Below the pieces are notes generated by a model. That model was not told where the DNA came from. It saw only the letters and a program-made list of their open reading frames with translations, and did no database searches. Positions 16,678 to 27,700 of a DNA stretch of 64,000 nucleotides are shown here, piece by piece. Where the stretch lies: assembly GCF_900112245.1 (NCBI RefSeq), contig NZ_FOYX01000001.1, forward strand, positions 2,330,082 to 2,394,081, given 5' to 3'. The position numbers and the translations under genes are program-made. The stretch's first letter is position 1; the number at the start of each line of letters is the position of its first letter. The stretch is from Maribacter stanieri (lineage in GTDB: Bacteria; Bacteroidota; Bacteroidia; Flavobacteriales; Flavobacteriaceae).

Positions 16678-17304
16678 CTACTCCAAAACAGGTTGTTTTG
16701 TTTTCATGGGATAAAAAATTAACGCCAACAAGGCAATTCCGATCACTATTAAAAAAGCCAACTCAAGTTTAGACAAGAGGATGTTCGTTTCTAAAGATTT
16801 GTTTGAAAGTTGCGTCATTTGCTCACTTTCTTGAATCTGTATTCTAGCCAACACATCTAAATTTTCATCTATCTTTTGAAGAATTTGTTCTGATAAAATA
16901 GCTACACCATTTCTAAGATTTTCTTTTGAATGCAAAACCTTATTTTCTGATTTCTTGAGCTTTTCAAATTGCAGATTTAACTCATTAAGTGTGTTGAATT
17001 CGTCTGTAGTTAGTTCTGTAGAAGCAAAATCAAGTAAGATTTTTTCAACTTTCTCATTTTCATTTGCTACTGGGGTAAAATTATCTTCGGTTATAAAGCG
17101 AAGTTTTTTTGTTTGAAAAATGTTATTAAGCTGATAGATGTAATCTTGAACCAACACCCTGTCTTTATACACTGAATTTACCGTGCTTTGTAACGTATGA
17201 AAGTGTCTTTTGTTTAATCTATTAGACCCTAACACCAATAAGAATGCTATTGCCAGAATAAAACCGGCATTAATTCTTTGTGGAGTTTGTTGTTTATTAA
17301 ACAT
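16678..17304 (-). CDS. Four-helix-bundle membrane sensor without output domain
   Basis: A 208-residue protein with a membrane helix at ~13-27, a long helical region of ~150 residues (four-helix-bundle type, as in MCP/4HB sensory modules), and a second membrane helix at ~180-197 (FLIVIGIALLALIFYPM). It stops about ten residues after the second helix. No HAMP, kinase or methyl-accepting domain follows, so it must signal through a partner, if at all. The nearest candidates are the soluble kinase and response regulator encoded about 1.2-3.6 kb upstream. Confidence 0.7.
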   Translation of the reverse strand: MFNKQQTPQRINAGFILAIAFLLVLGSNRLNKRHFHTLQSTVNSVYKDRVLVQDYIYQLNNIFQTKKLRFITEDNFTPVANENEKVEKILLDFASTELTTDEFNTLNELNLQFEKLKKSENKVLHSKENLRNGVAILSEQILQKIDENLDVLARIQIQESEQMTQLSNKSLETNILLSKLELAFLIVIGIALLALIFYPMKTKQPVLE

Positions 17305-17438
17305 GGGTTCTTTTTTTAATTAAACTTTAATTGTTCATTCATCTTCAATTTGAGAGAAATCCACCTGGTTATTTCTTAATAAATCAGCCAACTTATTTAT
17401 AGAAGCCAAGTGGATTACATCAACCAACTAAAAAAAAA

Positions 17439-17798
17439 TTATAAAGCTTGTAATTCACCTGAATCAATGGCTTCTTTAAAGTCTGCAGTTACAACAGTGT
17501 GACTGTTAAAAAAACGACCACCATCATTTCGCTTAATTTTAATTTGTGTAGTACCGTCCTTTTTTTCCTTTACAGCGGTAACTACTACTTTCTCTCCATG
17601 AGCCTGCCTATAATTGGCAATTCCACCACGTTTAATAATGAAATTTTCACGCGGAAAGTCTATATGTTTGTATTTGTTCGTTTCTGGTTTACCTATTTCA
17701 AAAACATCGCCTACATCTACACTTGTTGGTGTAATAGCGGTGTCTTGAGCGTTCATTATACTTACTGAAAATAATAGGGCTATTGCGTATTTGATCAT
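17439..17798 (-). CDS. Small exported protein of unknown function
   Basis: A 119-residue protein with a signal peptide (MIKYAIALLFSVSIMNAQ, cleavage likely near residue 17). The mature part is polar and beta-rich (FIIKRGGIANYRQAHGEKVVVTAVKE, then TTQIKIKRNDGGRFF). No lipobox and no T9SS tail are present, so it is probably periplasmic. It begins 17 bp after the GreA-like copy 2 gene and is likely co-transcribed with it. No family recognised. Confidence 0.65.
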   Translation of the reverse strand: MIKYAIALLFSVSIMNAQDTAITPTSVDVGDVFEIGKPETNKYKHIDFPRENFIIKRGGIANYRQAHGEKVVVTAVKEKKDGTTQIKIKRNDGGRFFNSHTVVTADFKEAIDSGELQAL

Positions 17799-17815
17799 AA
17801 CTGAATAATTTATAA

Positions 17816-18262
17816 TTAATGAATTTTCACTTCTTTGGTCATTCCTCCTTTGGCAGTAGTTTTGTTGGCTGTTTTTGGTTGCTTTACTTTTTCAATTACT
17901 AAAGACACGGTATCACCAGGTAAGCCATAAGAAATTCTATCTCCTTGGGCACGCCCAATAACAGATGCACCTAAACTGCTGATAACAGATATTTTGTTCT
18001 CTTTAAGATCAACTTCATTTGGTGGTACTACCTGAAATGTTTGGCGAATACCAAAGGCGCTGCTTACTTTAATAGTAGAGTACATGGTTATGATATCAAA
18101 AGGGATATCAACTTCGTTTAAACACAAGGCAGTGGTCATGTTCTGGGTAAGAACATCTAACACGTTTTTGTGCGCATAATCTTCAATTGTGTAATTCATT
18201 TCTTGATATTTTTTAATTATAAAGAATTCATTTGTTTCAAAAACAAGACTACCATACTTCAT
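17816..18262 (-). CDS. GreA/Rnk-like transcription factor, copy 2
   Basis: A 148-residue paralogue of the protein at 14546-14965. Both begin MKYG(N/S)LV and share the C-terminal GreA-like domain; here it reads LKENKISVISSLGASVIGRAQGD, then SLVIEKV. A basic tail (KQPKTANKTTAKGGMTKEVKIH) extends beyond the domain. The GreA coiled coil with its acidic tip is missing. Probably modulates RNA polymerase or another partner during stress. It is the first gene after the regulatory region that separates the cluster from the sigma-54-type regulator gene. Confidence 0.8.
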   Translation of the reverse strand: MKYGSLVFETNEFFIIKKYQEMNYTIEDYAHKNVLDVLTQNMTTALCLNEVDIPFDIITMYSTIKVSSAFGIRQTFQVVPPNEVDLKENKISVISSLGASVIGRAQGDRISYGLPGDTVSLVIEKVKQPKTANKTTAKGGMTKEVKIH

Positions 18263-18392
18263 CTGCTACTATTTAAAAGGTTCCACGTACTACATCTGGT
18301 TTACACATCGTTTGAATTGAATTTCAAGACCGTATGTTGTGCTTTTAGAAGTAGTTGTCTTTTGCGAGATGTATATAGCAATTGATATGCCC

Positions 18393-18442
18393 GTTACTTT
18401 ATAGTAGCGTGCCATATATTTTAATTCACTGATATTCAGTGA
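18393..18442 (-). promoter_or_regulatory. Candidate promoter and operator for GreA-like copy 2
   Basis: On the minus strand a 7-3-7 inverted repeat TCACTGATATTCAGTGA (18426-18442) is followed, 10 bp on, by TGGCACG-N4-TATAAAGTAAC (18393-18414). TGGCACG is a perfect sigma-54 -24 element, but the -12 part is TATAA rather than TTGC, so a sigma-54 promoter is unproven. A similar GGCA-N6-TATAAAGTAAC occurs at 6533-6553. Confidence 0.35.
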
Positions 18443-18518
18443 TTAACAATTAAATAAAAAATTACAGAGTAAATTTAATTGGGTAGTTATTCCTCGGTTG
18501 AGGAAAATATACCCGATA

Positions 18519-19844
18519 TTATTTTAGTTTTTCACGCAAGGTCTTGCGGTCTATTTGAAGAATTTCTGCAGCTTTAGTTTTATTGCCATTGGTATGGTTT
18601 AATACACGTTGTACATATTCTTTCTCCATTTCACGTAGTGGACGTAGCTCGTTATTTGGAAAATCAATTTGATATTTTAAAACATCCGGTAGGTCTTTTA
18701 CATCTATAGTACCGTCAGACATGATGACGGCACGTTGTATTACGTTTTCAAGCTCTCTAATATTTCCGGGCCAATTGTATCTTTCTAATATTTGAAGTGC
18801 TTCTGGAGATATACGTAACAATCTGTCCTTGAATTCAATACCATATTTACGAATGAATTTTTCGGCTAATAAAGAAATGTCAGATTTACGTTCTCTTAGT
18901 GGTGGTACATTAATTTCAACTACGGTTAACCTATAATAAAGGTCTTCTCTAAACGTATTGTTTTTAATTTCTTCCCTTAAATCTGCATTGGTAGCCGCTA
19001 TAATTCTAATGTCAACTTTTTCTACTTTTTGCGAACCTACTCTTGTAATCTCTTTTTCTTGTAGTGCGCGTAACAATTTTGTTTGTACGGCAAGTGAGGC
19101 TGTTCCAATCTCATCTAAAAATAAGGTTCCTCCTTTTGCTGCTTGAAAGAATCCGTTTCTATTTTCATTTGCGCCGGTAAAGGCACCTTTCATATACCCA
19201 AAGAGTTCTGCCTCTTGCAAATTTTCTGGTATGGCGGCACAATTGACCGCTATAAATGGTTCTCTAGAAAACTTCCCGGAATAATGTATGGCACGGGCAA
19301 CCAATTCTTTACCGGTACCACTTTCCCCAGTTACAATAACTGTTGCTTTGTTATCCTTAACCCTATCAATAATGTTGGTTACTTTACGAAAAGCAGTAGA
19401 TTCTCCCACCATATCTGAATAGATATTAGATGTTGATCTTATAGTGTTGCTTTTACTCTTTTTTCTTGTGATATTCTGCGAAAGTGCCTTGTCTATAGCT
19501 TCTTTAAGCTCAGATTTTGTAAACGGTTTTGTAAGATAATCTGTGGCGCCAGATTTGATAACTTCTAAGGTACCTTCAATAGAGGGGTAACCGGTAACCA
19601 CTAGTTTAGGAATTTCTGGGTAATGTTCGTTAGCGAATTTCAATAACTGTAGCCCATCTATTTCGGGCATTTGTATATCGGTAATGAGTAAATCTATAAA
19701 TGTATCTTTTAGTATAAACAACGCCTCTTTTACAGAAACAGCTTTATAGGTATGGTAGTCCATTGATTGTAAGTGCCTTTGTAAAAGCTCAAGAATATCA
19801 ATGTCGTCATCAACAATAAGAATGTTTTCTTTACGCAGCTCCAT
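18519..19844 (-). CDS. Sigma-54-type response regulator (NtrC family)
   Basis: A 441-residue protein of three domains. The receiver (~1-125) has D12-D14 and phosphoacceptor D56 (TDIQMP). The AAA+ sigma-54 activation domain (~150-375) has the Walker A GESGTGKE, the sigma-54-contacting loop GAFTGA, and an intact arginine-finger region. The Fis-type helix-turn-helix ends the protein (NKTKAAEILQIDRKTLREKLK). The complete GAFTGA loop shows it can act with RpoN. It is encoded 2 bp after its cognate histidine kinase and just upstream of the GreA-like and exported-protein genes, its most likely local targets. Confidence 0.93.
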   Translation of the reverse strand: MELRKENILIVDDDIDILELLQRHLQSMDYHTYKAVSVKEALFILKDTFIDLLITDIQMPEIDGLQLLKFANEHYPEIPKLVVTGYPSIEGTLEVIKSGATDYLTKPFTKSELKEAIDKALSQNITRKKSKSNTIRSTSNIYSDMVGESTAFRKVTNIIDRVKDNKATVIVTGESGTGKELVARAIHYSGKFSREPFIAVNCAAIPENLQEAELFGYMKGAFTGANENRNGFFQAAKGGTLFLDEIGTASLAVQTKLLRALQEKEITRVGSQKVEKVDIRIIAATNADLREEIKNNTFREDLYYRLTVVEINVPPLRERKSDISLLAEKFIRKYGIEFKDRLLRISPEALQILERYNWPGNIRELENVIQRAVIMSDGTIDVKDLPDVLKYQIDFPNNELRPLREMEKEYVQRVLNHTNGNKTKAAEILQIDRKTLREKLK

Positions 19845-19846
19845 AA

Positions 19847-20935
19847 TTACAATTTAGGAAAATCGACAGTAAATATAGTCCCTTTTGGTGTATTCCTTTT
19901 GTGCTCCATTTTTCCTTTATGGCTGGTAATTATACCATGCACCACACTTAGCCCTAAACCAGAACCCTCGCCAATTGGTTTGGTAGTAAAAAAGGGTTCA
20001 AATACTTTGTCATCTAACTCTGACGGTATACCTTTTCCTTCATCTAAAATTTCTATGGTAATATGACTGTTGCTTTCTAACACATGTACACCAATAGATG
20101 CACCCTGTGGAGAATAATAGATAGCATTCATAATAAGGTTGAACATTACTTGTGTCATTTGTACCGTATCTGCTCTTAATTCAATGTCTTCATTATCAAA
20201 GCTTTTTGTCAGTTTTAAATTCTTTGAACGTAAAGAAGGTTCTAACAGTTTTATAACATTGGTGACAATAGGTATTAATTTTACGGTCTTCATTTCTTGT
20301 GGCATTTCACAAGCAAAAAACATTAGTTTTTTTACGATTTCGCGGCTAAATATAGCACTGTCCATTATCTTTTCTAAATCTCTAACGGTCTCTTTATCTT
20401 TTATTTTTTCTGAAAGTAATTCTGCAAAACCAAGAATGTTTGCAAGGGGAGTATTGAGTTCATGGGCAATACCAGCTGTAATTTCACCAAGAATGTGTAA
20501 ACGATCGGTACGTTCCATCTGTCTTCTAGTAATGGCTTCACTTTCTCTAATCTGCTTACGTTCCATAAGATTGCCAATAGCCAAGGCTACGTTGTTCAAT
20601 AAAGTCTGCTCCTCAATTAAAAAGTCATCTATGGTGTATTTATTAGAAGGATAACCTACAATTACTTCACCTTCTATTTTATTAAAAACTTTAATATTAG
20701 TTTTCAAAGAAACCATGTTGGTTTTATAGTCGTCTGTCTGTACATGGTACTCACCAACGGTTAAAAATGCTTCAGTAACTTTTTCATGTTGCCAAGCTCT
20801 TTTCAGACAATATACAATAGCTTCTAAAGAAGTTTCTAACTGCCCATAATCAGAATTAACTATTATAGATGTTACTTCATAAAGACAGGTTAATTCTTTA
20901 ACGCGCTCCTTTAATTTAGCTTCAACTGATGTCAT
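19847..20935 (-). CDS. Soluble sensor histidine kinase with GAF-like input
   Basis: A 362-residue kinase without membrane segments. Residues ~10-125 look like a GAF domain. The HisKA H-box is GEITAGIAHELNTPLANILGF with phosphorylated H158. The catalytic domain shows N, G1 and G2 motifs: NLIMNAIYY, DEGKGIP and EGSGLGLSVVHG. It probably phosphorylates the sigma-54-type regulator, which starts 2 bp downstream. A cytoplasmic location means the signal is internal or relayed; the output-less 4-helix-bundle membrane protein nearby is a possible relay (inference). Confidence 0.92.
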   Translation of the reverse strand: MTSVEAKLKERVKELTCLYEVTSIIVNSDYGQLETSLEAIVYCLKRAWQHEKVTEAFLTVGEYHVQTDDYKTNMVSLKTNIKVFNKIEGEVIVGYPSNKYTIDDFLIEEQTLLNNVALAIGNLMERKQIRESEAITRRQMERTDRLHILGEITAGIAHELNTPLANILGFAELLSEKIKDKETVRDLEKIMDSAIFSREIVKKLMFFACEMPQEMKTVKLIPIVTNVIKLLEPSLRSKNLKLTKSFDNEDIELRADTVQMTQVMFNLIMNAIYYSPQGASIGVHVLESNSHITIEILDEGKGIPSELDDKVFEPFFTTKPIGEGSGLGLSVVHGIITSHKGKMEHKRNTPKGTIFTVDFPKL

Positions 20936-21788
20936 ATCTATTGCATTTCAATTGCGATATATAAAGGTCAGCAATATTTGGTAAGAACGGAAATAATGAA
21001 TATTCAAATCCATTTGACATCCTTAAAATATAAAACAAGAATACAAGATGGTGGTTTTATAATCTCAAAATATTCCGGGATAATTATATAGTAGGTAAAA
21101 TCTATTTAATATACCTTTTTATAAGTAATTACTTAGTAAGTAAAATCTTATTCAATATTTGTAGGAATTTGTTTTTTGTTTTTTAGTCAGTTTATACGAT
21201 TGTATTTAGTTGCAAGTACTAAAGCTGAAAATATATTAACTGATTTCTTAGATATTCTTCTAAAATTGATAATATGTAATCTATTGATATATTATAGTTT
21301 ATCGATAAAATGCAGTCTTTTTTTATTTAGACATACAAATAGTTAGCTTTCTCATACAATCTTATGTAATTGACAACAATATTTTATTATAGCTAAATAC
21401 CCACTATATATTTAGGAAAAATACCTAGTTATATGTAGTCCTTAGACTACTTTAAAAAAACTGAACTAACTCAAATTTATGGATTATGTTATTGATTGTA
21501 GGAATAATCAAACTTTAAAAAAAAGAGTTTGTGCAGAGAATTTTGGTATTCAAATGCAAATGGATGTTATAAAAATGATACCGTTCAACGATACATTTAT
21601 ACCATTCACCTTTAGAAAATCTTCATCGGAATGTAAAATGCACTTTTTAAGTCCTTTAAATTCTTTCTTTGATTTTGTGCATTCACCCTTTTCAGTAATA
21701 AAACGAGGTCTTTATTTAAAGAAAATATAAAATTTTAAAACTCAGATAATAATATCTCGTAAATAAGACCACTATAGGCTAACTCAAA
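20936..21788. promoter_or_regulatory. Long intergenic region upstream of the giant gene
   Basis: 853 bp of very AT-rich DNA between divergent genes. Visible: imperfect direct repeats GTAGGTAAAATCTATTTAAT (from 21091) and GTAAGTAAAATCTTATTCAA (from 21136), 45 bp apart; an inverted repeat CTAAATA/TATTTAG (21393-21415); and a perfect inverted repeat GTAGTC-CTTA-GACTAC (21435-21450). An 83-codon frame at 21479-21730 has no protein-like features and I do not count it as a gene. Its ATG and the giant gene's ATG share the preceding sequence CTAACTCAAA. Confidence 0.45.
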
Positions 21789-24700
21789 ATGATTAAAACC
21801 ATCTCGCTCCTCGTCAAAATATTCGCAGTATTTCTAAAGGTTATTCAAAACTATTTCAAAAAGTACAGTTCTCTAATGAAAGGTGACTTTTTACAAAAGT
21901 TTGTTTCTAAAAGTTTAAAGCTACTTTTTATGATAAATAGCAGTAAAGTTCAATTATCGTTCTTCGCTATCATATTATTTTTTACTGCAAACGTAAATGC
22001 ACAGAACTTTGAAAATGTTTCAATAACAAGTATTTCAAGTGGAACAGTAGTAGATGCTTACTTCAATGCTACCTCACCAACCATACCATCACTGTCTTTT
22101 GTTAGGGTTCAAAAAATAAGTGGTGCTGGTAATAACGGACAAATTGGGTACTCTGGTGCAGTAGACAATTTCTTTTATAGCAACCCATCCAATAGTGGAA
22201 CAACAGCTCCTTCAAGAATACGAATTAGTTTCATTGCTTCAGACAAAGTTACCTTAATACCGGTTAATGATTTTAGAATTGTAATTAACGATATTGATGG
22301 CACACCTGCTGCTGCAAATCCAAGTATTCCTATAGAAAACGAAGCTGTTGGTACAGACTGTGATAATTCTGTTCGGTTTACAGCCACAGATATACCAACT
22401 AATATAAATGTAGATACTACTCCGCCTACGCTACTTTCTGCAGGTACCGAGTCAGAAGCGAATGGTCCGGAAAGTAATTTAATGTTTGAGTTTAATGATG
22501 TAAATTTTATTGAATTTGATATTTATGCAAACCCTGGATTTGTAAAAGAGTTTGATCTTAACCAAAGTGAATATCAGATAAACACAGTGTTATATTCTGT
22601 CTGTGTAGGAGATTCAGATGGAGATGGTGTTTTTGATAATGTAGATATTGATGATGACAACGATGGTATTTTAGATATTGTAGAGTCAAATGGTAATGAT
22701 CCTAACGGTGATGCCGATGGTGACGGACTTCCTAATTTTCAAGATGTTTTAGATAATTCTGGTGACGGTGTTCCCACATATAACACCAATGCCGATGGTA
22801 GCGTTACCAATTACACCGATGCTAATTCCGATGGTGTACCAGATGTTTACGAAGCTAGTCAAGATAATGATAGTTTTCCCAACCATTTAGATTTAGATTC
22901 CGACGATGACGGTATACCAGATAATATTGAAGCTCAGGCTAGTGGCTCTTATATCGCTCCGTCTGGTAATGATTCAGATGGCGACGGTTTAGATGATAAT
23001 TATGAAGGCTCTGGTAATCAGGGTCTTATTCCTGTTAATACAGATGTAGCTTTTGCTACACCTGATAATGTTCCAGATTTTTTAGACCCAGATAGTGATA
23101 ATGATGGTATCTCAGATGCTGTTGAAGCTTACGATACCAACGGTGATGATGTTGCTGAAACTACCTTAGCGGGAAATGATACCGATTTAGATGGTATAGA
23201 CGATAATTTTGATCAGAACGCTAACGGAATGGATGATCCGGATGCAGCAACAAACAATGGTCAAACTCCAAATTCATTTCAAGATGACGATCCTGCCGGA
23301 GGAGAAAGAGATTGGAGAGATCCAAGAGATAGTGACGGTGATGGCACTAGTGATAATGATGATACCGATGACGACAATGATGGTATTGTAGATTTAGATG
23401 AATACCCTGGTCTTGATCCTTTTGGTGATGAAGATGGAGATGGTATTTTAAATTTTAAAGATACAAGTCAAGATGTTGGTAATACCGGAGATGGTACCAC
23501 AACTAATTATACCGATGCTGACGGTAATGGAGTGCCCGACGCTTACGATGTGGATAATGATGGTCAACCTAATCATTTAGATATAGATAGTGATGATGAT
23601 GGTCATTTAGATGCTACGGACCCTAATCCCTATGCGCCAACCGCTCAAGATGAAAATGTAAACGCAACTTTAGGTGTAGCTACCAATATCAATATTTTAA
23701 GTAATGATGATTATTTTCCAAATAATAACCCAAATAATCAGGGTACTACCACAATTACCAGAACTGGCGGTACAGCTGGTGGCACCGCAATTTTAGATGC
23801 TTTAACCGGTGAATTGGCGTATACCCCTTTAATTACGGAGAACGGGTCAACCGTAACGGTAATTTATCAAGTTTGTAATACAGATCCAGATCCAGATGTT
23901 TGTGAAACCGCAACGGTAAACATAACGGTAACTAATGATCCAGATACTGATGGTGATGGCACACCTGATTCTAGTGATGCCGATGATGATAATGATGGTG
24001 TTTTAGATGGTGATGATAATGCACCTTTTGACCCAAGCAGCTGTCAAGATTTGGATGGTGATGGCTGTGATGATTGTTCTGCAACGGCAAGTAACGATTT
24101 TACTGTCGGTGATAATTTTGACCCTGCAAATGACGGTATAGATACCGATGGAGATGGCTTATGTGATGCTAGTGACCCAGACGATGATAATGACGGAGTT
24201 TTAGACGGTGATGACAATGCTCCATTAGATCCAAGTAGCTGTCAAGATTTGGACAGCGATGGGTGCGATGATTGTTCGGCAACCACTAGCACTGATTTTT
24301 CAGTAGGTAATAATTTTGACCCCGCTAATGATGGCACCGATACAGATGGTGACGGACTTTGTGATTCTGGCGATACCGATGATGATAATGACGGAGTTCT
24401 AGATAGTGATGATAATGCACCTTTAGACCCAAGCAGTTGTCAAGATTTAGATGGTGATGGTTGCGACGATTGTTCTGCAACGGCAAGTAACGATTTTACA
24501 GGGGGTAATAATTTTGACCCTGCTAATGATGGTATCGATACCGATGGAGATGGTATATGTGATTCTGGCGATACGGATGATGATAATGACGGAGTTCTAG
24601 ATGGAAATGACAATGCACCTTTAGATCCAAGTAGCTGTCAAGATTTGGATGGCGATGGTTGTGATGATTGTTCTGCCACGGCTAACAACGATTTTTCTGC

Positions 24701-27700
24701 AGGGGCTAATTTTGATACGGATAATGATGGTACCGATACCGATGGTGACGGACTTTGTGATTCTGGTGATTCAGATGATGACAATGACGGGGTTCTTGAT
24801 GGGGATGATTTTGCACCTTTAGATCCAAGCAGTTGTCAAGATTTGGATGGCGATGGTTGTGACGATTGTTCTGCCACGGCAAATAACGATTTTTCGGTAG
24901 GTAATAACTTTGATGCTTCTAATGATGGCACCGATACAGATGGTGACGGACTTTGTGATTCTGGCGACCCAGATGATGATAATGATGGAGTTCTAGATGG
25001 TGATGATAATGCACCTTTAGACCCAAGCAGTTGTCGCAATTTGGATGGTGATGGTTGTGATGATTGTTCGGCAACGGCTAACAACGATTTTTCTGCAGGA
25101 GCTAATTTTGATACGGATAATGATGGTATCGATACCGATGGTGACGGACTTTGTGATTCAGGTGATCCAGATGATGACAATGACGGGGTTCTTGATGGAG
25201 ATGACAATGCTCCATTAAATCCAAGTAGCTGTCAAGATTTGGATGGTGATGGTTGTGACGATTGTTCGGCAACGGCTAGTACAGATTTCTCCGTTGGAAA
25301 TAATTTTGACCCTGCAAATGACGGTACAGATACTGACGGCGATGGAATTTGTGATGCTAGCGATCCCGATGATGATAACGATGGCGTAGCTGATGGTTCA
25401 GATGCTGCTCCATTAAACCCTTCAATTTGTCAAGATTTGGATGGTGATGGTTGTGATGATTGTTCTGCAACGGCTAGTACTGATTTTTCCGCTGGTAATA
25501 ATTTCGATCCTTCTAATGATGGTATCGATACCGATGGCGACGGAATTTGTAATTCTGGCGATGCCGATGATGATAATGATGGAGTTTTGGATGGTGATGA
25601 TAATGCACCTTTAGACCCAAGTAGTTGTCAAGATTTGGATGGTGATGGTTGTGACGATTGTTCCGCAACGGCTAGTACTGACTTTACGGCTGGAGCTAAT
25701 TTTGATACGGATAATGATGGTATTGATACTGATGGTGACGGAATTTGTGATTCTTCAGATTTAGATGATGATAACGATGGTGTAGCCGATAGTTCGGATG
25801 CAGCTCCATTAGACCCTTCCATTTGTCAAGATTTAGATAGCGATGGTTGTGATGATTGTTCTGCTAATGCAAGTAATGATTTTACAGCTGGAGCTAATTT
25901 TGATACGGATAATGATGGTATTGATACCGATGGTGATGGTATTTGTGATTCTTCAGATTTAGATGATGATAACGATGGTGTAGCCGATGGTTCGGATAGT
26001 GCACCGTTAGACCCTTCCATTTGCCAAGATTTGGATGGTGATGGTTGTGATGATTGTTCTGCAACGGCAAGTACTGACTTTTCCGCAGGTGATAATTATG
26101 ACCCAGCCAATGACGGTACTGATACCGATGGTGACGGCTTATGTGATTCTGGCGACCCTGATGATGATAACGATGGTGTGGCAGATGGCTCGGATACTGC
26201 TCCATTAGACCCTTCCATTTGTCAAGATTTGGATGGTGATGGTTGTGATGATTGTTCTGCAACGGCAAGCAATGATTTTACTGCGGGAGCTAATTTTGAC
26301 CCTGCTAATGACGGAACTGATACTGATGGTGATGGCTTATGTGATTCTGGCGACCCCGATGATGATAACGATGGTGTGGCAGATGGTGCGGATACTGCTC
26401 CTTTAGATCCTTCCATTTGTCAAGATTTAGATGGTGATGGTTGTGATGATTGTGGTGCAACGGCGAGTAATGATTTTACTGCCGGTGCTAACTTCGACCC
26501 AGATAATGACGGTATAGATACCGATGGAGATGGAATATGTAACACTAATGATGAAGATGATGATAACGACGGTATTCTGGATACTGTTGAAGGAACGACC
26601 GATTTTGATAATGATGGTATTCCTAATAATGAAGATTTAGATAGTGATAATGACGGTATTCCAGATGTAGTGGAAACAGGAAATGGTAGTCTAGATCTTG
26701 ACGGAAACGGATCCATCGATACTGGTGAAAGTAATCATGGTACTAATGGTATTCCAGATGTCGCAGAAGATGGTGCTACTGATGGAGCAGGTATTTCTGT
26801 GATTCCTTTGAATAGCGATAATCAAGGTGGTCCAAACTTTTTGGACATAGATTCAGATAATGATGGTATTCAAGATTTGGTAGAATCTCAAACCGATGCA
26901 GGTCTGGTTCAATTATCTGGAAATGATAGTGATAACGATGGTATCGATGATGTTTTTGATGTGGATAATGGAGGTAGTTTTACGAACACATTGGTTAATA
27001 CTGACAGTGATTCGCACCCAGATTATTTGGATTTAGATAGTGATAATGATGGTATCATTGATAATATAGAATGGCAATCAACTTCAGGTTATTTGAGTCC
27101 TTCTACCGATTCTGACGGAAACGGCTTGGCTGATAATTACGAAGTGGTTCCTGCCGGTTCTGGTGTGTCCATTAATCAACCTGAAAATTCAGACGGTCAA
27201 GATAGTCCTGACTTTAGAGATGCTGATTCTGACAACGATGGTGTTCTTGATTATGTAGAGGCATATGACATCGATGACAATAATTCCGCAGACACCCCAA
27301 TTTCAGGTGTAGATTCTGATAACGATGGTTTAGATGATAATTTCGATTTAAGTATTAGTGCACCAAATGGAATTGCAGATCCAAATGGAGCAACGAATAA
27401 CAACCAAGATGTAGATAACTTTCCAAACGACCAGGATCCATTTACAAGTGAGGTAGATTTTAGAGATGCAAATGTACATGCAACACCAATAGATACTGAT
27501 GGTGATGGTGTGGATAATGATTTGGATAAGGATAATGACAATGATGGTATCTTAGATTATGTAGAATCATTAGGTTTTGAGCCTACAGATACCAAGGGTG
27601 ATGAATGTGGTATTCCGCCAGGCTCTTTTACTGGTGGTTCATATATAGCGGCTACGGGTAGTGGTGCAGGTACTGTTGGTGCCGAGTACCGTTTTTCAAC

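Noticed and set aside
18393..18414. Sigma-54 promoter for GreA-like copy 2
   Set aside because: TGGCACG fits the -24 element, but the -12 element lacks the essential GC (TATAA instead of TTGCA); kept only as a candidate regulatory element.
21479..21730. An 83-codon plus-strand frame before the giant gene
   Set aside because: No recognisable domain, no signal peptide and no coding bias; only the shared CTAACTCAAA context before its ATG spoke in its favour.
23982..26555. Regular 198-bp repeats that might suggest a CRISPR-like or satellite array
   Set aside because: The units are protein-coding, in frame and encode TSP3 modules; there are no short palindromic repeats with unique spacers and no cas genes.
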